Part shown: in pieces, positions 1-14,506 of the stretch | Numbering within the stretch: position 1 is the stretch's first letter | How the letters are laid out: the number at the start of each line of letters is the position of its first letter | NCBI RefSeq assembly: GCF_030913655.1 | Contig: NZ_CP133189.1 | Coordinates: 1-64,000 of the forward strand | Source of the DNA: Clostridium sp. MB40-C1 | Lineage (GTDB): Bacteria > Bacillota > Clostridia > Clostridiales > Clostridiaceae | Length of the DNA stretch: 64,000 nt | Direction of reading: 5' to 3' | Program-made: the position numbers and the translations under genes | The notes under the pieces: generated by a model | What the model saw: the letters and a program-made list of their open reading frames with translations, nothing else | The model's database searches: none | What the model was told of the DNA's origin: nothing

Positions 1-163
1 TAATTCTAAGGTTTCTGAAGTTATTAGCAAAACAGATTACAAAGTTATATGATATACCTTAATCTTAGGGTTTATTCGTTAAAAAGGAAATCAAGATATG
101 CTTTTTTTTGAAGTGCAATGTTCATATAAAATAACAGGTTAGATTTACTATTTGGGGGGATAA

Positions 164-3100
164 ATGAGTATGGAGAGCAAAAAAGAGCAAGAATTACAAA
201 AAAGATCCTTACTAAAGACTATATTAGAAAAGAAAAAAAAGAATAAAATAGCATCAAATTCAATAGAAATACTATCAAGAAAAAAAGGAAAAAAATTATT
301 TTCTTTTCATCCAAGTACGAACAAAGAAGATTAAGTGGTTTTATACATAAATTGGATCCTGAGAGTATTGCTTATAATATTGGCATTTTGGATTTCTGTA
401 TTTATGGTGATTTAAAAATAGATTTGCTTCAAGCAGCTATTATTAATGAAATAGGTATGTATGGAGCAAGAAAGCTCTTTGGGAGAATCTATTAGATTTC
501 AATATATAGATGATGAATTGAAAAATGCAAATAATCGGAACCAAATTTCAATGAGAAAATACAAATATATTAACTTAGTCAAATATTGATTCAAAAGTTA
601 TTGAAAATAGAATTCGCAAGAGTTTGTAAAAGAGGAATCTTACAAACCTTTCGATTTAGAAAATGGACCTTTAGTTAGATTTATATTAATTGAAATAGGA
701 CCAGAAAGAAAGATTGTTTATAACTGTAATTCATCATATTATATTTTGATGGTTGGTCTATGGGGGGTTTTTTATAGGAATTTTATTCTGGAGAAGTATA
801 ACAGCTTATGTAATGGGAAATGTTCTTTAAATAAAGAAAAAACGGTTCAATATGCAGACTATGCAAAGTGGCAAAAGGAAACAATTATCTAAAAACAAAA
901 TGGAGAAACAATTTTAATTATTGGAAGGATAAATTAGAAAATATTGATCAAAATGTTGAATTTCCACTTGATAAAAAGCGTCCATCAATGTTAACAAATA
1001 GTGGGAGATGTAAGTATTCTTTAAATTAGATAATGATATTGTAAAAAGAATTTAAGGAAGTATTCATCTGGAATGTAATTGTACAGTTAATACAGTTTAT
1101 TATCTGTGTTTAAATGTTTAATTTTATAAGTATACAAAGAAAAATAATATTGCTGTAGGAACAGCAGTTGCTAATAGAAAAGTTGATGGAATAGAGAATA
1201 TCAAGGCTGGATTTTTTGTAAATACAATAGTTTTAAGTACCGAAATAGATGGAAATATGAAATTTTCAGAATTACTTTGAAAAGGTAAGAAATACGACAT
1301 TGGAAGCATATGATAATGAAGAGTTTCCTTTTGATCAATTAGTAGAAAAAATTAATCCATTAAGAGATAGTAATAGAAATCCTTTTTTCAACTAATGTAT
1401 TCTTATCAAATACGCAAAAAATAAAGTTGGAGTTACAAGATTTAAAAGTAGAAGAATACCGCACTAGGTAGCAAAAAGATCTTTCTTTGATGTTACATTA
1501 CAGATTGGAAGATAATGAAAATGGAATCTTTGGATCTTTTTGAATATAATTCAGATTTATTTTATAGAAGAAAACTTGTACAAAAGAATTTGTAATCAGT
1601 TTAAATTGATTCTTAAAAGAATGTTCTTAGTGATGCCAATAATAAAAAGATAAATGATATTTCAATCATTAAGTAAAAGAGGAAAAAGAATCTTATTTTT
1701 AAACAAATTCAATGATACCTGTGTAGAATACGATAAAGAAAAAACATTAGTAGATATGTTTGAAGAGCAGGTAAAGAAGACACCAAATAATATTGCTGTT
1801 GTATTTGAAAATGAAAAAATAACATATAAAGAACTTAATGAAAAAGCAAATTTATTAGCTAGAGTATTGAGACAAAATGGCGCTGGAGTAGATAAAATAG
1901 TTGGTATAATGTTAGAGCGTTCTATTGAAATGATAATAGCAATAATTGGAGTATTAAAATCTGGAGCAGCCTATTTGCCTATAGACCCCAAATATCCTAA
2001 AAATAGAATAGAATATATGCTAAAGAACAGTGAAACCAATATATTAGTAAGTCTGCCAAGGTTATTGGGTAATTTAAATTTTAGTGGAAATATATTAGAT
2101 ATGTCTAACAAGGGGATTTTTAATAAAGATATGGACAAGCTATACAATGTAAATCATTCGAAAGATCTAGCATATATTATATATACCTCAGGTACCACAG
2201 GAAATCCTAAGGGAGTTATGGTAGAACATAAAAGTGCAGTTAACTTAATATATGCATTGAAAGAGTGTATTTATAGTAAATATGGTGGTAATTTAAAAGT
2301 AGCTTTAGTAGCTAATTATGCTTTTGATGCATCAGTTAAACAAATTTTTGCTTCTTTGTTATTAGGAAATACATTATATATTGTTGATAATAACAGCATA
2401 ATGCATGGAGATGATTTAGTAAGATTTTATTTAGATAAACAAATAGATATAACGGATGGTACTCCAATACATTTATCAATGATAAGTAATTCTAACTTAT
2501 TAGGAAATAGTAAATTAAAATTAAAGAACATGATAATTGGTGGAGATAAACTTTTAAAAGATACAGTAAAAAAAATATATAGCAAATTAAAAACAAATAA
2601 AGTTAGTATAACAAATGTATATGGACCAACTGAATGTTGTGTTGATACCACTTGTCAAAATATAGATATAAATAATATAAATAGATTTCAAGATATTCCT
2701 ATAGGAAGACCATTAAACAACTATGAGGTTTATATATTAGATGAACAAAATAAATTACTTCCAATTGGTATTGCAGGAGAATTATATATAAGTGGTGATG
2801 GATTAGCTAGAGGATATTTAAATAATAGAGAACTAACAAATAAAAAATTCATAGACAATCCATATAAGTTAGGTCAAAAATGTACAAAACAGGGGACTTG
2901 GCAAGATGGCTTCAGATGGGAGTATAGAATACTTAGGACGTATTGATGAGCAAGTTAAGATAAGAGGATTTAGAATTGAACTTGAAGAAATTGCAAATGT
3001 GTTATGTAGAATTGATTATATAGAGGATGCAGCTGTCATAGCAAGAGATGATGCAAGAGGTGAAAAAGCTATTTACAGCTACGTAGTTTCTAATGTAAAT

Positions 3101-3490
3101 GTAGATTTTAAGGAAGTTAGAAAAGAAATACGTAAAGAATTACCAGATTATATGATACCAGCATACATGATGCAGATAGAAAAATACCAGTAACTAGAAA
3201 TGGTAAACTGGATAAGAGATCATTACCTGATATAGTTCAAGAAAGCGGAGAAGAATATATTGCTCCAAGGAATGAAATAGAAAGAGTTATTGTTAAAATT
3301 TTTGAAGAAGTTGTTGGAGGAAACAAGGTAAGTGTAGATGCTGATTTTTGAAATAGGAGGACACTCTTTAAGGGCAATAAAAGTAGTTAATAGAATTGAA
3401 GCTGAAACTGGAGTAAGAATACCAATAAAAGATAATTTTTGCAGAGAGAACAGCAGAATCTATAGCAAGGTATATAGAAGAAGCTGAAAA
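164..3490 (+). pseudogene. NRPS module 1: starter C domain, A1 (Glu-like), T1
   Basis: The leading C domain (about 300-1650) is visible in pieces: an EQRRLSGFIHKLDPES segment near 325-370 in shifted frame and an HHxxxDGWS site near 735-765. It is the most heavily broken domain. The A1 core is open from 1654 to 2946 and has the P-loop (IIYTSGTTGNPKG), FDASVK and VYGPTE motifs; it continues in another frame from 2906 (LGRIDEQVKIRGFRIELEE) to about 3220. T1, with its Ser site at about 3350-3370, is split by two small indels. By-eye alignment with GrsA gives the pocket code D-A-K-D-I-G-V-V-D-K, close to the published glutamate code. A C domain in the first module suggests that an acyl group or an upstream peptide is the donor. 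Confidence 0.75.
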
Positions 3491-3529
3491 ATAAAGAATA
3501 TGAGTCTATACCAAAAGCAGAAAAAAAGG

Positions 3530-6500
3530 CATACTATCAAATGTCTTCAGCCCAAAAGAGAATGTATTTAATTTGGCAGATGGAAAAAGAAAGTACAGTT
3601 TATAATATGCCATTATGTTATAAGTTGAAAGGTAATGTAAGAGTAGATAACATAAAGAAGTCGTTACAAGAAATGATAGAACGCCATGAGATATTAAGAA
3701 CATGTTTTGGAATAAAAGATGGAGAGTTTGTACAGAAGATTTTAGACAAGAACAAGAAAAGAGGCAGACTATTCTTATGAGGAAAAGTATAGATGACGTA
3801 TCTGAAATACTTCAAAGGTTCACAAAGCCATTTAATTTAGATAAAGGGAATTTAGTGAGAATGAAGGTAGTAAAGAGTAAAAAGAATATTATTTACTTAT
3901 AGACATGCATCATATAGTTAGTGATGGAATGAGTATGGGGATTTTATTAAGGAATTTTCGATTCTTTATAATGGTGGAGATCTTGAAGATCTTGATTTAC
4001 AATACAAAGATTATAGTGAATGGGCAAGAATGAGAAAATTAGATGATCAAAAAGCATACTGGGTAAGTCAATTTGAAGAGGAAGTACCAGTAATTGATCT
4101 TCCATATGATTACAAAAGGTCATTTGAGAAAAGTTATAAAGGAGCAATAACTAGTATTGAGCTGCAGAAAGAAATAAAAGGTGGAATAAAAGAATTATGT
4201 AATATTACCGGTACAACAGAATATATGGTACTTTTATCAGCATTTATGGTAGTTTTAAATAAATATACTCGTCAAGAAGATATTGTTGTAGGAACTCCTA
4301 TATCAGGAAGAACTAATAAAGATATGGAATCTATGATGGGTATGTTTATAAATACACTTGCTATGAGAGAAAAACCTGAAGCTGGAAAAGAGTTTTATTA
4401 AGTTTCTAGGTGAAGTAAAAAGAAAGTTGTCTTAAGGCATATGAAAATCAGGAATATCCTTTGAAGAACTAGTAGAGTCAGTAGAAGTTAGAAGAGAGAT
4501 TTTTCTAGGAATCCATTATTTGATGTAATGTTTAGTTTACAGAACAATGAAAAAGTGAATCTTTCAATGGATAATCTTATGATAGATCAAATATGGGAGA
4601 ACATAGAATATCCAAGTTTGATCTTAGTATTATGATGGAAAGTGGAGAAGATAAATATTTTGTAGGTGCGGAATATTGTACAACATTATTTAAGAGAGAA
4701 ACTGTAAATAGATTTTTAGTTCATTTTAAAGAAGTTCTTTGTAAAATAATAGATAATCCAGAGGTTCTTATAGGAGAAATCCAGGTTATAACAAAACAAG
4801 AAGAAGATTTAATTTTAAATAAATTTAATAATACTTATATAGAATATGATAAAGAAAAAACAGTGGTAGATATTTTTGAAGAACAGGTAAAAAAAATACC
4901 AGATAATATAGCAGTAGTATATGAAAACGAAAAATTAACTTATAGGGAACTAGATGAAAAGGCGAATATATTAGCTCAAAAATTACGTGATATGGGAATA
5001 AAGCCAAATGATTTTGTAGCAATAACAGTACAGAAGAGTCTAGAGATGATAATAGAAATTTTAGGAGTAATTAAGGCTGAGACGTATGTTCCAATTGATC
5101 CCAAATATCCAAAAGAAAGAATAAAAATATATGCTTTCAGATTGTAAGCCAAAGGCTTTATTGATCTATAAGACAGACATAAAAGTTAATGGAGTACCTA
5201 TAATTGATTTAAATGATAGTAAACTTTTTAAAGGTGAGTGCAAAAACTTAGAAAAGGTGAATACTTCAAATGATTTGCTGTATGTAATATATACTTCAGG
5301 AACTACTGGAAAACCAAAAGGAGTTATGATTGAGCATAAATCAGTCAATAATTTAAGAGAATATTTTATTAATTCACTTAAAGTAAGGCCTAGTGATAGA
5401 ATACTACAGTTCTCCAATATATCATTTGATGCTTCGGTTTGGGATATAACAATGTCTTTATTAATAGGAGCCACATTACATGTAATTAATCAAGATAAAA
5501 TGGTAGATGCAGATTTTATGAGTGAATATGCTAAAGATACTACAATAATGCTATTGCCCCCACAATTTTATCAGCAGCTAAAAACAGCAGGACAGAGGCT
5601 TGTTGTTACGGGGGGGGCAGAAAGTAGTAAAGATATTGTAATAAAAGCAATTGGAGAGGGAGCAGCATATTTAAATGCTTATGGTCCTACAGAAGCAACG
5701 GTAATTGCCACTCATTGGTTGTGTAATGAAATAGATAATGTACCAGAAAGGATTCCAATTGGAAAGCCAATAGATAATAAAAAATATACATTTGTGATAA
5801 AGACGTCTTATGTGGAATAGGAATAACAGGAGGATTGTGTGTAGGAGGAGAGGGGCGTGCTAGGTGGTATTTGAATAGAGCTAAACTTACAGCAGAAAAG
5901 TTTATAGATAATCCATATGGAGAAGGAAAGCTATATCGTACAGGAGATTTAGCGAGATGGCTTCCAGATGGAAACATAGAATATTTGGGACGTATTGATG
6001 AACAAGTTAAGATAAGAGGATTTAGAATTGAACTTGAAGAAATTGCAAATGTATTACGTAAAATTGACTACATAGAAGATGCAGCTGTTATAGCAAGAGA
6101 TGATGCAAGAGGAGAAAAAGCAATTTACAGCTATGTAGTTTTCTAATATAAATTTAGATTTTAAGGAGATTAGAAAAGAAATACGTGAAGAATTACCAGA
6201 GTATATGATACCAGCATATATGATGCAGATAGAAAAAATACCAATAAACAGAAGTGGAAAGATAGACAAGCAGGCATTACCAGAGATAGTTCAAGAAAGT
6301 GAAGAGGAATACATTGCTCCAAGAAATGAAACAGAAAAAATTATTGTTAAAATTTTTGAGGAAGTTATTGGTATAAATAAAATAAGTGTAGATGCTGACT
6401 TTTTTGAAATAGGAGGACATTCTTTAAGAGCAACAAAAGTAGTTAATAGAATTGAGGCTGAAACTGGAGTAAGGATACCAATAAAGATAATTTTTTCAGA

Positions 6501-6545
6501 GAGAACAGCGGAATCTGTAGCAAGGTATATAGAAGAATTTGGAAA
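3530..6545 (+). pseudogene. NRPS module 2: C2, A2 (Leu-like), T2
   Basis: C2 begins at the MSSAQKRMYLIWQ motif (3541) and carries MHHIVSDGMS at about 3905-3935. It breaks near 3775, 3900, 3945, 4400-4500 and 4595. At 4595 the sister copy in module 5 has one extra G (GGGG against GGG) and reads through. A2 spans about 4800-6260. A short deletion near 5080 removes the usual GGA of the AGGAYVP motif, and further breaks lie near 5785, 5830 and 6140. A2 has FDASVWD and AYGPTEATV. The by-eye pocket code D-A-W-L-V-G-A-V-I-K is nearest to leucine codes, but this is tentative. T2, with Ser near 6422, is intact, and the frame continues into C3. Confidence 0.75.
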
Positions 6546-6579
6546 TAAAGAATATGAGTCTATACCAAAAGCAGAAGAA

Positions 6580-9500
6580 AAGAAATACTATCCAATGTCT
6601 TCAGCACAAAGGAGAATGTACTTAATTTGGCAGATGGAAAAAGAAAGTACAGCTTATAATATGCTAGCATGCTATAAATTGGAAGGAAAAGTAAGAGTTG
6701 ATGATATAAAGAATTCATTACAGAAAATGATAAATCGTCATGAAATATTAAGAACATGTTTAATAACAAAAGATGGAAAAAATGGTACAAAAATTTTAGA
6801 TAAGGTAGGGATTGATTGTTTATATGAAGAAAATATGGATGACATATCTAACATTCTTAAAAGTTTATAAAGCCATTTAACTTAGAGAAAGGTAATTTAA
6901 TAAGAACGAAGATAGTAATGAGTAAAAAAAGAATACTATTTGCTTATAGATATGCATCATGTAGTTAGTGATGGAATGAGTATGGGGATTTTCATTAAAG
7001 AATTTTCAACATTATATAATGGTGGAGAACTTGAAAAGCTTAATTTACAATATAAAGATTATAGTGAATGGATGGTAAAAAGAGACTTAGACGATCAGAA
7101 AGCATATTGGGTAAGTCAATTTAAAGAGGAAGTACCAATAATTGATCTTCCATATGATTATAATAGACCAGCCAAACAAAGTTATGAAGGAGCAATAATT
7201 AGTATTGACTTGAAGAAAGAAATAAAAGTGGAATAAAGGGATTGTGCAATATTACCCGGAGCAACAGAGTATATGGTACTTTTAGCAGCACTCATGGTAA
7301 CTTTGAGTAAATACACTCGTCAAGAAGATATTGTTGTAGGAACTCCTATATCAGGAAGAACTAATAAAGATATGGAATCTATGATGGGTATGTTTATAAA
7401 TACACTTGCTATGAGAGAAAAACCTGAAGCTGGAAAGAGTTTTATTAAATTTATAGATGAAGTAAAGAAAGTTGCCTTAAGGCATATGAAAACCAAGAGT
7501 ATCCTTTTGAAGAACTAGTAGAGGCAGTAGAAGTTAAAAGAGATTTTTCTAGAAATCCGTTATTTGATGTAATGTTTGTTTTACAAAACAATGAGAAATT
7601 CAATCTTCTAATGGATGATATTATTATAAATCAAATAGAGGTGGAACATACAACATCCAAGTTTGATATTACTTTAATGATGGGAAGTAGAGAAGATAAT
7701 TATTTTGTAAGTGCAGAATATTGTACAGAATTATTTAAGAAAAGAAACTATAAATAGATTGTTAGCTCATTTTAAAGAAGTTCTCTGCAAAATAATAGAT
7801 AATCCAGAAAGTTCTATAGGAGAAATTAATATTGTAACAAAAGATGAAAAAGAGTTAATTCTAAATAAATTTAATGATACTTATGTAGAGTATGATAGAG
7901 AAAAAACGTTAGTAGATATATTTGAGGAACAGGTAAAAAAGGCACCTAATAATACTGCTGTTGTGTTTGAAAATGAAAAGATAACTTATAAAGAACTTAA
8001 TGAAAAAGCAAATTCATTAGCGATGGTATTAAGAAAAAATGGAGCTAGAGCAGATAAAATAGTCGGGATAATGTTAGAACGTTCTATTGAAATGATAGTA
8101 GCAATAATAGGAGTATTAAAATCTGGAGCAGCATATTTACCTATAGATCCGAAGCATCCAAAAAATAGAATAGAATATATGTTAAAAAATAGTGAAACAA
8201 ATATATTATTAAGCATACCAAAATTATTAGATAACATTGATTTTAATGGAAATATATTAGATATGTCTAAAAAACAACTATTTGATAAAAAGTTAAATAA
8301 TTTAAATAATATAAATGTTTCAAAAGATATGGCATATATTATATATACTTCAGGTACTACAGGAACTCCTAAGGGAGTAATGGTTGAAAATAGAAATATT
8401 TTAAATACGTTATATTGGAGAAAAAATTATTATGAATTTAGTGAAAATGATGTAACACTACAAATACCATCATTTAGCTTTGATAGTTCTGTAGAAGATA
8501 TATTTACTACATTAATCTCAGGAGCGAAATTAGTATTAATAAATGAAGATAAACGATTAGACATACAATATTTAAAAGATATAATGTTAAAAGAAAAAAT
8601 AACTAATTTTTTAGTAACTCCAAGTTTATATGCTTCTATTTTGAGTGCAGATTTGCAAAATGTTAAAACTTTAAGAAACGTCACAGTTGCTGGAGAAAGT
8701 ATTCCAAGTGAACTTATAAAAGAACATTTTAAAAAATTTACCAAAGTAGATTTATTTAATGAATATGGTCCTACTGAAAATAGCGTATGTTCAACTGTAT
8801 ATAAATTTGTCAAAAATAATAATAAAGTTTTAATAGGTACACCGATTAGTAACACTAGAATATATATTATTGATGAAAAAAATAAAGTTTTACCTATAGG
8901 TGTTAAAGGTGAGCTTTGTATAAGTGGATTTGGATTAACAAGAGGATATTTAAACAATGAAAAGTTAACATCAGAAAAATTTGTAGATAATCCATATGAA
9001 CCAGGAAAAAAAATGTATAAAAACAGGAGATTTAGCAAGATGGCTTCCAGATGGAAACATAGAATGTTTGGGACGTATTGATGAACAAGTTAAGATAAGA
9101 GGATTCAGAATTGAACTTGAAGAAATCGCAAATGTATTACGTAGAATTGATTATATAGAAGATGCAGCTGTTATAGCCAGAGATGATGCAAGGGGCGAAA
9201 AAGCTATTTACAGCTATGTAGTTTCTAATGTAAATATAGACTTTAAAGGAAGTTAGAAAAGAAATACGTAAAGAGTTACCAGAGTATATGATACCAGCAT
9301 ACATAATGCAGATAGAAAAAATACCAGTAACTAGAAACGGTAAACTAGATAAGAGAGCATTACCTGATATAGTTCAAGAATGTGGAGAGGAATATATTGC
9401 TCCAAGGAATGAAATGGAAAACAATATTGTTAGAATTTTTGAAGAGGTCGTTGGAGGAAACAAGATAAGTGTAGATGCTGATTTCTTTGAAATAGGAGGT

Positions 9501-9635
9501 CATTCTTTAAGGGCGACAAAAGTAGTTAATAGAATTGAAGCTGACACCGGAGTAAGGATACCAATAAAGATAATTTTTTCAGAGAGGACAGCGGAAGCTA
9601 TAGCAAGATATATAGAAGAATCTGAAAAATAAAGA
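6580..9635 (+). pseudogene. NRPS module 3: C3, A3 (substrate unclear), T3
   Basis: C3 starts at MSSAQRRMYLIWQ (about 6595) and has MHHVVSDGMS at 6951-6980. Breaks lie near 6868, 6930, 7235, 7490 and 7740. The A3 core is open from 7711 to 9081, with IIYTSGTTGTPKG, FDSSVED and EYGPTENSV, then breaks in an A-run near 9010 and again near 9245. The by-eye pocket code is D-S-E-L-T-A-E-V-C-K. Glu at position 239 occurs in some codes for basic residues, but I do not assign a substrate. T3 (FFEIGGHSLRA at about 9484-9516) is intact; a break follows at about 9628 in the linker to C4. A3 differs clearly from A2 and A4 in its core, which is also where the frame stays open. Confidence 0.75.
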
Positions 9636-9654
9636 ATATGAGTGTATACCAAAA

Positions 9655-12600
9655 GCAGAAGAAAAGGAATACTATCCAATGTCTTCAGCACAAAGAGAAT
9701 GTATTTAATTTTGGCAGATGGAAAAAAGAAAGCATAGCTTACAATGTGCCAGCATGCTACAAGCTGGAAGGAAAAAGTAAGAATTGATGATATAAAGAAC
9801 TCATTACAAATGATAGATTGTCATGAGATATTAAGAACACGTTTTGTAACAAAAGATGGAGAGCTTGTACAGAAGATTTTAGACAAGGTAGAGGTAGACT
9901 ATTCTTATGAGGAAAATACAGATGAAGTATCTGAAATTCTTAAAAATTTCATAAAGCCATTTAATTTAGATGAAGGAAATTTAATAAGAATGAAGGTAGT
10001 AAAGAGTAAAAAAGAATATTATTTGCTTATAGACATGCATCATATAGTTAGTGATGGAATGAGTATGGGAATTTTCATTAAAGAATTTTCAACTCTATAT
10101 AGTGGCGAAGAAGTTGAAAAACTTAATTTACAATATAAAGATTATAGTGAATGGATGATAAAAAGAAATTTAGATGACCAAAAAGCATACTGGGTAAGCC
10201 GATTTGAAGAGGAAGCACCAATAATTGATCTTCCATATGATTATAAGAGGCCACTTGAAAAAGTTATAAAGGTGCAATAACTAGTATTGAGCTGCAGAAA
10301 GAAATAAAAAGTGGAATAAAAAAATTGTGCAATATTACTGGAACAACAGAATATATGGTACTTTTGTCAGCATTTATGGTGACTTTAAATAAATACACTC
10401 ATCAGGAAGATATAGTTGTAGGAACGCCTATATCAGGAAGAACTAATAAAGACATGGAATCTATGATGGGGATGTTTATAAATACACTTGCTATAAGAGA
10501 GAAACCTGGAAGCGGGAAAGAGTTTTATTCAGTTTGTAGGCGAAGTAAAAGAAGATTGTCTTAAGGCATATGAAAATCAAGAGTATCCTTTTGAAGAATT
10601 AGTAGAGGCGGGAGAAGTTAGAAGAGATTTTTCTAGAAACCCACTATTTGATGTAACATTCGGATTGCAAAATAATGAAAAAATTTAATCTTTCAATGGA
10701 TAATGTTATGATAAGTCCAATAAAGGAAGAACATACAATATCTAAGTTTGATCTTAGTGTATTTATGGAGAGCAATGAAGAAGGGTATTTTGTAGGTGCA
10801 GAGTATTGTACAGAACTGTTTAAAAAGGAAACTATAGATAGATTCTTAGTTCATTTTAAAGAAGTTCTCTACAAAATAATAGATAATCCAGAAAGCTTTA
10901 TAGGAGAAATTGAGATTGCAACAAAAGAAGAAAAAGATTTAATTTTAAATAAGTTCAATGATACTTATGTACAGTATGATAAAGAAAAAACAGTGGTAGA
11001 TATCTTTGAGGAACAGGTAAGAAAGAATCCAAATAATATAGCAGTAATATATGAAAAGGAAAGATTAACTTATAGAGAATTAAATGAAAAAGCCAATATA
11101 TTAGCCCAAAAGTTACGTGGTATGGGAATAAAACCAGATGATTTTGTTGCAATTGCAGCACAGAAAAGTTTAGAGATGGTAATAGGCATTTTAGGAGTAA
11201 TTAAAGCAGGAGGAGCATATGTTCCAATTGATCCAAAATATCCACAGGAAAGGATACTATATATTCTTTCAGACTGTAAGCCAAAAAGCTTTATTAATAT
11301 ATAAAGCAGATGTACGAGCTAAAGAAATTCCAGTAATTGATCTTTCTGATAATGAATCTTTTGAAGGTAAGTTGAAAAACTTAGAAAAAGTAAATAGACC
11401 AGATGATTTATTATATCTAATATATACATCAGGGACTACCGGAAAACCAAAAGGAGTTATGATTGAACATAAATCAGTTAATAATTTAAGAGAATATTTT
11501 ATTAATTCACTTAAAGTAAGACCTAGTGATAAAATACTACAGTTTTCTAATATATCATTTGATGGTTCTGTTTGGGATATAACAATGGCCTTATTAACAG
11601 GAGCAACTTTATATGTAATTAATCAAGATAAAATGTTGGATTTAGATTTTACAAGTGAATATGCTAAAAATACTACAATAATGGCAGTGCCGCCGCAATA
11701 TTATAAACAATTAAAAACAATAGGACAAAGACTAGTTGTTACGGCTGGCTCGGAAAGTAGTAAGGATGTTGTAACAAAAGCAATTGAAGGGGGAGGAACT
11801 TATTTAAATTCTTATGGTCCAACAGAAGCAACGGTATGTGCAACTCATTGGTTCTGCAATGAAAAGAACAATGTACCAGGAAGAATTCCAATTGGAAAGC
11901 CGATAGATAATAAAAAAATATATATTTGTGATAAATATAGCTTATGTGGAATAGGAATACCAGGAGAATTGTGTATAGCTGGAGATGGACTTGCTAGAGG
12001 GTATTTAAATAGACCTGAACTTACAGCAGAAAAATTTATAGATAATCCATATGAACCAGGACAAAAAATGTATAGAACAGGAGATTTAGCAAGATGGCTT
12101 CCAGATGGAAACATAGAATATTTGGGACGTATTGATGAACAAGTTAAGATAAGAGGGTTCAGAATTGAGCTTGAAGAAATTGCAAATGTATTGGGTAAAA
12201 TTGACTGTATAGAAGATGCAGCAGTTATAGCAAGAGATGATTCAAGTGGTGAAAAAGCTGTTTATAGTTATGTAGTTTCTAATCTAAATGTAGATTTTAA
12301 GAAGATTAGAAAAAAAATCCGTGAAAAATTACCGGAGTATATGATACCAACATATATGATGCAGATAGAAGAAATACCAGTAACTAGAAATGGCAAACTA
12401 GATAAGAGAGCATTACCTGATATAGTCCAAGAAAGTGGAGAGGAATATATTGCTCCAAGAAATGAAATAGAAAAAATCATTGTTAGAATTTTTGAAGAAG
12501 TTGTTGGAGGAAACAAGATAAGTGTAGATGATGATTTCTTTGAAGTAGGGGGACATTCTTTAAGAGCAACAAAAGTAGTTAATAGAATTGAAGTCGAAAC

Positions 12601-12680
12601 TGGAGTAAGGATACCAATAAAGATAATTTTTTCAGAGAGGACAGCAGAAGCTATAGCAAGATATATAGAAGAATCCGAAA
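9655..12680 (+). pseudogene. NRPS module 4: C4, A4 (Phe-like), T4
   Basis: C4 is interrupted near 9690-9735, 9770, 9810, 10260, 10510, 10545 and 10675, but shows MHHIVSDGMS at about 10034-10063 and the conserved TPISGRTNKDMESMMGMF segment. A4 runs from about 10935, with one break near 11290 in an A-run, and is then open to 12787 through T4. It has FDGSVWD and SYGPTEATVC. The by-eye pocket code D-G-W-A-V-A-S-V-C-K is nearest to phenylalanine codes (D-A-W-T-V-A-A-V-C-K), tentatively. T4 (FFEVGGHSLRA) is at about 12538-12570. A4 is highly similar to A2 at the DNA level, pointing to module duplication. Confidence 0.75.
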
Positions 12681-12714
12681 ATAAAGAATATGAATCTATA
12701 CCAAAAGCAGAAGA

Positions 12715-14506
12715 AAAGGAATACTATCCAATGTCTTCATCCCAAAAGAGAATGTATTTAATTTGGCAGATGAAAAAGAAAGCATAGTTTACAATATGCC
12801 AGCATGCTACAAATTAGAAGGAAGAGTAAGAGTTGATGATATAAAGAATTCATTGCAAGAAATGATAAAACGCCATGAGATATTAAGAACACGTTTTTTA
12901 ACAAGAGATGGAGATCTTGTACAGAAGGTTTTAGACAAGGTAGAGGTAGATTATTCTTATGAGGAAAGTATGGATGAAGTATCTGAAGTTTTTAAAAATT
13001 TCATAAAGCCATTTAATTTAGATGAAGGAAATTTAATAAGAATGAAGGTAGTAAAGAGTAAAAAAGAATATTATTTGCTTATAGACATGCATCATATAAT
13101 TAGTGATGGAATGAGTATGGGAATTTTTATTAAAGAATTTTCAACTTTCTATAATGGCGGAAATCTTGAAAAACTTAATTTACAATATAAGGATTATAGT
13201 GAATGGATGAGAAAAAGAAGTTTTGACAGCGAGAAGTCATATTGGTTAAGTCAATTTGAAGAGGAAGTACCAGTAATTGATCTTCCATATGATTATAAGA
13301 GACCACTTGAAAAAGTTATAAAGGTGCAATAACTAGCATTGAGCTTCAAAAAGAAATAAAAAGTGGAATAAAAGAATTGTGCAATATTACTGGAGCAACA
13401 GAATACATGATATTTTTATCAGCATTTATGGTAGTTTTAAATAAATATACTGTCAAGAAGATATTGTTGTAGGAACTCCTATATCAGGAAGAACTAATAA
13501 AGATATGGAATCTATGATGGGTATGTTTATAAATACACTTGCTATGAGAGAAAAACCTGAAGCTGGAAAGAGTTTTATTAAGTTTGTAGGTGAAGTAAAA
13601 GAAAGTTGTCTTAAGGCATATGAAAATCAGGAATATCCTTTTGAAGAACTAGTAGAGTCAGTAGAAGTTAGAAGAGATTTTTCTAGGAATCCATTATTTG
13701 ATGTAATGTTTAGTTTACAGAACAATGAAAAAGTGAATCTTTCAATGGATAATCTTATGATAGATCAAATATGGGGAGAACATAGAATATCCAAGTTTGA
13801 TCTTAGTATTATGATGGAAAGTAGAGAAGATAAATATTTTGTAGGTGCGGAATATTCTACAACATTATTTAAGAGAGAAACTATAAATAGATTTTTAGCT
13901 CATTTTAAAGAAGTTCTCTGCAAAGTAATATATAATCCAGAAAGTCTTATAGGAGAAATTGAGGTTGTAACAAAAGAAGAAAAAGATTTAATTTTAAATA
14001 AGTTCAATGACACTTATGTAGAGTATGACAAAGAAAAAAACAGTGGTAGACATGTTTGAGAAACAGGTGAGAAAAAATCCAAGTAAAATAGCGGTAATTT
14101 ATGAAAAAGAAAACTAACTTACAAGGAATTAAATGAAAAAATCAAATATATTAGCCCAAAAGTTACGTGATATGGGGATAAAGCCAGATGATTTTGTAGC
14201 AATTTCAGCAGAGCGAAGCTTGGAAATGGTAATTGGAATTTTAGCAATTATAAAAGCTGGTGGAGCATATGTTCCGATTGACCCTAAGTATCCAGAGAAG
14301 AGAATTAATTATATTCTTTCTGACTGTAAGCCAAAAGCTTTATTAACATATAAGACTGATGTACAAGCTAAAGAAATTCCAACAATTGATCTTTCTAACA
14401 ATAAATCTTTTGAAGGTGAGTTGAAAAACTAGAAAAAGTAAATAGACCAGATGATTTACTATACCTAATATATACATCAGGAACTACTGGAAAACCAAAG
14501 GGAGTA
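12715..14506 (+). pseudogene. NRPS module 5, first part: C5 and the N-terminus of A5
   Basis: C5 begins at MSSSQKRMYLIWQ, breaks near 12775 and is then open to 13332 with MHHIISDGMS at about 13087-13115. Further breaks lie near 13315 and 13450. The segment from 13505 to about 14035 reads the end of C5 and enters A5. Breaks at the A-runs near 14035 and 14115 and one near 14430 separate this part from the long open frame that follows. DNA from roughly 13480 to 13950 is almost identical to 4300-4780 of module 2. Confidence 0.75.

Noticed and set aside
1124-1309. Minus-strand frames overlapping the NRPS and other genes
   Set aside because: They are antisense shadows of AT-rich codons without ribosome binding sites or family resemblance.
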